DNA from: Chloroflexota bacterium
Lineage (GTDB): Bacteria; Chloroflexota; Dormibacteria; CF-121
NCBI GenBank assembly: GCA_005889395.1
Contig: VBFX01000122.1
Span: forward strand, 1-6,782
Direction: 5' to 3'
DNA length: 6,782 nt
The notes below the pieces were generated by a model. That model was not told the origin of the DNA. It searched no databases and saw only the letters and a list, made by a program, of their open reading frames with translations. The position numbers and the translations under genes are program-made. Of the stretch, positions 6,430 to 6,782 are shown in pieces. Within the stretch, counting starts at the first letter, position 1. Every line of letters starts with the position of its first letter.

Positions 6430-6538
6430 CGGCGGCTCCCTCCCATACAGCGGCGTAATGCCCTGACTTGATATTGGCAGACCGGGACAAGCTGCGCAAT
6501 TAGGGCGCCATTCGATGATATCGAGCAGGAGGCCTAAG
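6430..6538 (-). promoter_or_regulatory. Intergenic region, probable promoter of the USP-to-cytochrome b operon
   Basis: These 109 bases separate the aldose epimerase stop from the USP-fusion start and form the only real non-coding gap in the window. A possible sigma70-like pair on the minus strand is TTGCGC (6494-6499) and CAATAT (6471-6476) with 17 bases between, but each hexamer matches the consensus at only three of six positions. A short inverted repeat, TCGAT-n3-ATCGA (6512-6524), lies just upstream and could be an operator or part of a weak hairpin. No T-run follows it, so it is not a convincing terminator. Confidence 0.35.
6436..6444 (-). promoter_or_regulatory. Strong ribosome binding site deciding a GTG start
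   Basis: Read on the minus strand, GGGAGGGAG ends six bases before the GTG at 6429. This purine run matches the anti-Shine-Dalgarno sequence well and supports the GTG as the true start of the USP-fusion gene. The internal spacings in the operon are much tighter and rely on coupling instead. Confidence 0.7.
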
Positions 6539-6782
6539 TTACCGCAAAATTCCCCAGCTGCCGTTCCAGGATTCGCCCGGCTGGAGAACCAGCAACCCGT
6601 CGCGGTTGCGGAACGCGTTCGGAGCGCAGGTCATCGGTTCGATCGCGATGCTCCGCCGCCGGCGGGCCACGTCCGGGATCGCATCGGGCGTGAAGACCAT
6701 CAGGAACTGGTAGACGGGCTCCATCCAGAGCGTGACCCGCGGGTCGCCTCCCGGAGCCTCGAGATGAACCCGGACCAGCCCA
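6539..6782 (-). CDS. Aldose 1-epimerase family protein, C-terminal part (partial at window edge)
   Basis: This is the last 80 residues of a protein whose start lies beyond the right edge. The frame stays open to the edge, upstream of the internal ATG at 6724. The segment R-R-R-S-I-A-I-E-P-M-T-C-A-P-N-A-F, followed by L-V-L-Q-P-G-E-S-W and a final W-G-I, is the characteristic C-terminus of aldose 1-epimerase (mutarotase) family proteins; the E-P-M-T strand borders the sugar site. The family interconverts alpha and beta anomers of aldoses or related hexose phosphates in the cytoplasm. Which sugar is used cannot be told from this fragment. It is codirectional with the respiratory operon but separated by 109 bases, and is probably a separate unit with an unrelated job. 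Confidence 0.88.
   Translation of the reverse strand, partial: GLVRVHLEAPGGDPRVTLWMEPVYQFLMVFTPDAIPDVARRRRSIAIEPMTCAPNAFRNRDGLLVLQPGESWNGSWGILR

Noticed and set aside
5293..6471. Long open frame on the plus strand (392 codons) opposite the USP domains
   Set aside because: The minus strand here encodes two canonical USP domains. The plus-strand translation shows only GC-driven composition and no motif.
6500..6538. Rho-independent terminator after the aldose epimerase gene
   Set aside because: Only a 5-base-pair stem is present and no T-run follows on the minus strand.
1..6782. CRISPR arrays, tRNA or rRNA genes, insertion sequences
   Set aside because: No direct repeat arrays, no tRNA-like cloverleaf segment and no transposase-like protein or terminal inverted repeats were seen; coding density leaves little room for them.

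Overview
The window is GC-rich, almost wholly coding, and every supported gene lies on the minus strand, so it reads from right (high coordinates) to left. The content points to a free-living, respiring, GC-rich bacterium that builds an energy-conserving cytochrome bc-type complex. The mix of a universal stress protein fused to PCP_red-type repeats, a cytochrome bd-family membrane protein and a Rieske/cytochrome b pair reminds me of uncultivated lineages such as Rokubacteria/Methylomirabilota. That placement is recall-based, weak, and not proven by the sequence.

Layout in transcription order: (1) the C-terminal end of an aldose 1-epimerase-family protein enters from the right edge and stops at 6539. 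(2) A 109-base intergenic gap (6430-6538) is the only sizeable non-coding stretch and the likely promoter region for everything to its left. (3) A large 839-residue protein begins with GTG behind a strong ribosome binding site. It carries two universal stress protein (USP) domains with intact ATP-binding motifs, a four-cysteine zinc ribbon, and about six copies of a W-T-x-x-A-x-x-x-L/M-x-x-x-P unit resembling the PCP_red domain of protochlorophyllide reductase. (4) An ABC-transporter ATPase and (5) its ABC-2 type permease follow. (6) Next is a 413-residue multi-pass protein resembling subunit I of the cytochrome bd superfamily, then (7) a 78-residue protein with two membrane segments, (8) a Rieske iron-sulfur protein and (9) the first 93 residues of a cytochrome b, which runs off the left edge.

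From the USP-fusion gene to cytochrome b the genes are packed with overlaps or gaps of at most 31 bases (29-base overlap, 31-base gap, 7-base gap, 1-base overlap, 14-base overlap, direct abutment). This indicates one operon of at least 6.4 kb with translational coupling. The Rieske protein and cytochrome b should form the core of a quinol-oxidising complex. The bd-like protein and the small two-helix protein, sandwiched directly upstream, are candidates for extra subunits or partners. The ABC transporter may serve assembly or cofactor supply, and the USP/PCP_red protein may be a cytoplasmic regulator or assembly factor; both roles are inference. The two most unusual items are the USP-PCP_red-zinc-ribbon fusion and the coupling of a bd-like subunit to a Rieske/cytochrome b module without a visible bd subunit II.
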